Assembly: GCA_002407855.1 (NCBI GenBank)
Contig: DHPF01000006.1
Location: 248,001-312,000 of the forward strand
DNA: 64,000 nt
Reading direction: 5' to 3'
Origin: Bacteroidales bacterium UBA5371
GTDB taxonomy: Bacteria; Bacteroidota; Bacteroidia; Bacteroidales; P3
Position numbers and translations under genes: made by a program. This document shows, piece after piece, positions 61,917-64,000 of the stretch (its first letter is position 1; each line of letters starts with the position of its first letter). The notes under the pieces were generated by a model. It was not told the origin of the DNA. It saw only the letters and a list, made by a program, of their open reading frames with translations, and did not search any database.

Positions 61917-63704
61917 TTATGAATTCATTGAGAGCAAAAATTCTTCGTTGTTTCTTGTGTTTTGCATTTGTTTTTTGATAAACTCCATAGCCTCCACAGG
62001 GTTCATATCGGCTAAGAAGTTTCTCACAATTCCCATTCTTCCAACTATGCTTGCCTCCATAAGTAAGTCTTCTCGGCGAGTGGATGAGGCAACAATATCA
62101 ATTGCAGGATAAATTCTCTTATTGGAAATCTTCCTGTCTAATTGAAGCTCCATATTACCTGTTCCCTTAAATTCTTCAAAGATTACTTCGTCCATCTTAG
62201 AACCTGTTTCAATAAGGGCAGTTGCAATAATGGTTAGAGAGCCTCCATTTTCAATCTTTCGTGCTGCTCCAAAGAAACGCTTAGGTTTTTGCAAAGCATT
62301 TGCTTCCACACCTCCTGAAAGAACTTTTCCGGAAGAAGGAGCAACTGTATTATAAGCTCTTGCCAAACGAGTAATTGAGTCTAAAACAATAACAACATCA
62401 TGTCCGCATTCAGTCATTCTTTTTGCCTTTTCTAAAACAAGATTTGCTATCTTTACATGTCTTTCTGCTGGTTCATCAAAGGTTGATGCAATAACTTCTG
62501 CATTAACTGTTCTTTGCATATCAGTTACTTCTTCTGGTCGCTCATCAATAAGCAGAACAATTAAATATACATCTGGATGATTAGCTGCAATTGCATTGGC
62601 AACTTCTTTTAAAAGGGTGGTCTTACCTGTCTTAGGTTGAGCCACGATTAAGGCTCTTTGCCCTTTTCCAATAGGAGTGAAAAGGTCAATTACTCTTGTT
62701 GAAAGACTTTCTGCCTTATGACCGGTAAGTTTAAACTTCTCTTCCGGAAACAAAGGTGTTAGATAATCAAAAGGAACTCTATCTCTAATTTGGTCAGGTG
62801 TTCGCCCGTTGATTAGTTCTGCCTTAACCATTGGAAAGTATTTCTCTCCGTCTTTTGGAGGACGAATAGTACCTTTAACGGTATCACCTGTTTTCAAACC
62901 AAAGAGCTTTACTTGGGATTGTGATACATATATATCGTCAGGCGAATTTAAATAGTTATAGTCCGAAGAGCGTAAAAAACCATAGCCATCAGGCATAATT
63001 TCTAATACTCCTTCTGATGTAATTAAGCCTTCCTTTTCAAAATTATAAACAACTTTATTGCTTTGAGTTTGTTGAGATATTGGACTTTCAATATTTAATT
63101 CTGATTTGTTACCTTCATTATTTTCTTGATTTACAACCTTTGTTTCTTTTGTTTCCTTTTTTTCTTCTGAAACATTATTCTGTTGTTTAGGCTCTTTCTT
63201 TTCTTCTTCTTTGATAGGCTTTTTAATTTCTTTTTTAGCCTCTGGAACTGCTTCTTCTTTTGGTTTTACCTCTTCTTTTGTTTCGCTAATTTTAGATGTA
63301 GATGCTTTAAAGTTCAAGTCAGGTATCTTTATATCATCTATCTTAGGTATTTCAGGCAAAATAAAATCTGGCATTTCAAAAATATTTTTTTGTGCCTTCT
63401 TGTCATTAGTGCTGGTTGCAGTAGGAGTTTTAGCTGTTTGGCTTTGCGAATTTATAGTTTTGGAACTCCCAACATTAGACTCAGCAACAGGCTTTGGTTT
63501 AAGCCTTGTTCTTTTTTGAGTTTTGGGTTTTGGTTCAGAGAGTTTCTCCGTTTCCTCTTTTGAAGGATTGGCTGCCTGATGGTCTAAGATTTTGTAGATT
63601 AAGTCTTTTTCTGTTAGTTTGTTTAGCTTTGGAATTTTTAATTCTTGTGCAATTTTCTTTAAATCGTCTAATGATTTTGTGTCTAATTGAGATTTGTTGT
63701 ACAT
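61917..63704 (-). CDS. rho: transcription termination factor Rho with disordered insertion
   Basis: A 595-residue Rho, about 170 longer than the enteric one. A Rho_N domain (SLDDLKKIAQELKIPKLNKLTEKDLIYKIL, residues 10-42) is followed by a low-complexity, Lys/Glu/Pro/Ser/Gln-rich region to about residue 225. The RNA-binding fold is DGYGFLRSSDYNYLNSPDDIYVS. The ATPase has QPKTGKTTLLKEVANAI (Walker A), VIVLDSITRLARAYN (Walker B), GGVEANALQKPKRFFGAARK and GTGNMELQLDRKI. It terminates transcripts genome-wide as a hexamer. In Bacteroides a similar disordered insertion makes Rho form condensates. Confidence 0.95.
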   Translation of the reverse strand: MYNKSQLDTKSLDDLKKIAQELKIPKLNKLTEKDLIYKILDHQAANPSKEETEKLSEPKPKTQKRTRLKPKPVAESNVGSSKTINSQSQTAKTPTATSTNDKKAQKNIFEMPDFILPEIPKIDDIKIPDLNFKASTSKISETKEEVKPKEEAVPEAKKEIKKPIKEEEKKEPKQQNNVSEEKKETKETKVVNQENNEGNKSELNIESPISQQTQSNKVVYNFEKEGLITSEGVLEIMPDGYGFLRSSDYNYLNSPDDIYVSQSQVKLFGLKTGDTVKGTIRPPKDGEKYFPMVKAELINGRTPDQIRDRVPFDYLTPLFPEEKFKLTGHKAESLSTRVIDLFTPIGKGQRALIVAQPKTGKTTLLKEVANAIAANHPDVYLIVLLIDERPEEVTDMQRTVNAEVIASTFDEPAERHVKIANLVLEKAKRMTECGHDVVIVLDSITRLARAYNTVAPSSGKVLSGGVEANALQKPKRFFGAARKIENGGSLTIIATALIETGSKMDEVIFEEFKGTGNMELQLDRKISNKRIYPAIDIVASSTRREDLLMEASIVGRMGIVRNFLADMNPVEAMEFIKKQMQNTRNNEEFLLSMNS

Positions 63705-63821
63705 AAATAAATATTATGATAAATAAGATTTGCGAATGTCTCGCTTTTTTTAATTAAATGAACGTTTTGGAAAATGTCAATAAAGAAAGAATAATAATTA
63801 AATTTGTTCTGATTGACTTTG

Positions 63822-63829
63822 CAAAAGTA
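63822..63829 (-). promoter_or_regulatory. -7 element TACTTTTG for rho
   Basis: CAAAAGTA on the plus strand reads TACTTTTG on the minus strand, giving a leader of about 110 bases before the rho ATG. It probably also serves glyS. Confidence 0.5.
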
Positions 63830-63868
63830 AAAAAAATATATAATATGAACAAATAAAAAGTTTTTTTA

Positions 63869-63876
63869 TATTTTTG
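63869..63876 (+). promoter_or_regulatory. -7 element TATTTTTG
   Basis: TATTTTTG, 29 bases before the ATG at 63905, divergent from the rho promoter. Confidence 0.5.
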
Positions 63877-63904
63877 CTACTTAAAAATATTGAGATATAA
63901 GTGT

Positions 63905-64000
63905 ATGAAAAGTTATATACAAAATCTAAATGGGCTACATATCAAGTATATAATTATTAATTTAATTATTTCTCTTGTTTCAATTGTTGCGTCTCTTCTG
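63905..64000 (+). CDS. start of a membrane protein (partial)
   Basis: Thirty-two codons run to the window edge: MKSYIQNLNGLHIKYIIIN, then LIISLVSIVASLL. A short polar N-terminus followed by a hydrophobic segment suggests a multi-span membrane protein, but the family cannot be named. A well placed promoter at 63869 supports it as a real gene, divergent from rho. Confidence 0.5.
   Translation, partial: MKSYIQNLNGLHIKYIIINLIISLVSIVASLL

Overview
The window reads as a chromosomal segment of a low-GC member of the Bacteroidota, probably Bacteroidales-like. The evidence is of several kinds: very AT-rich DNA, promoter elements of the Bacteroidota type (TAnnTTTG about 6 bases before the start of transcription) in front of most transcription units, an almost complete lack of Shine-Dalgarno sequences, surface proteins with type IX secretion (type B, gliding-associated) C-terminal domains, a GldH lipoprotein, an HU-HIG-type DNA-binding protein, a eukaryote-like alpha2 glycyl-tRNA synthetase and a Rho factor with a long disordered insertion. 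No rRNA, tRNA, transposase, integrase or CRISPR array was recognised.

Layout. 0-11 kb: the end of an AddA-like helicase-nuclease, two paralogous giant secreted adhesin-like proteins, the AddB-like partner and a tyrosine/asparagine-rich exported protein. 11.4-16.6 kb (minus strand): the housekeeping cluster holB-ricT-gldH-PBP1A. 16.7-25.5 kb: a four-helix-bundle protein, a dihydroorotate-dehydrogenase-like enzyme, a TPR protein, a CDF metal exporter, a secreted 21-residue-repeat protein, ornithine aminotransferase, a glycosyltransferase fusion and an outer-membrane protein. 25.5-28.3 kb: an ECF sigma factor, a small membrane anti-sigma candidate and a CnrX/CpxP-like sensor, next to a Cys/Lys-rich exported protein, then an HU-like protein. 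28.3-41.1 kb is accessory: an AbiE-type toxin-antitoxin pair with a palindromic operator, two small lipoproteins among hairpin repeats, a type III restriction-modification operon with an ORF6N-plus-PLD-like gene between mod and res, an unknown 391-residue protein, and a helicase/primase replication module behind a cluster of palindromes. 41.1-48.4 kb: a phosphate regulon (porin, two PstS, PstC, PstA, PstB, PhoU) with two Pho-box-like arrays of 11-bp period. 48.4-51.2 kb (minus): a Ppx/GppA-like fragment, a MurG-like glycosyltransferase, an LpxH-like phosphoesterase and a small protein. 51.3-54.3 kb: two tandem TrkH/KtrB channels with different selectivity filters. 54.4-64 kb: HemW, a histidine kinase, a conserved unknown, DapA, class II aldolase, GlyRS, Rho and the start of a membrane protein.

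The most distinctive feature of the window is its repeat content. An approximately 250-bp element occurs as an inverted pair 20 kb apart (20.6 and 41.1 kb), and related short repeats lie in frame inside the primase gene. A hairpin repeat provides the C-terminus of a lipoprotein. Arrays with 21-bp units occur at 11.2, 54.4 and 59.9-60.2 kb. The strongest functional leads are the ORF6N-PLD gene in the type III operon, the Gly-to-Ser change in the first pore loop of the second TrkH, the PstS-like half domain in PstC, the Pho-box arrays and the Cnr-like sigma cassette beside a Cys-rich exported protein.
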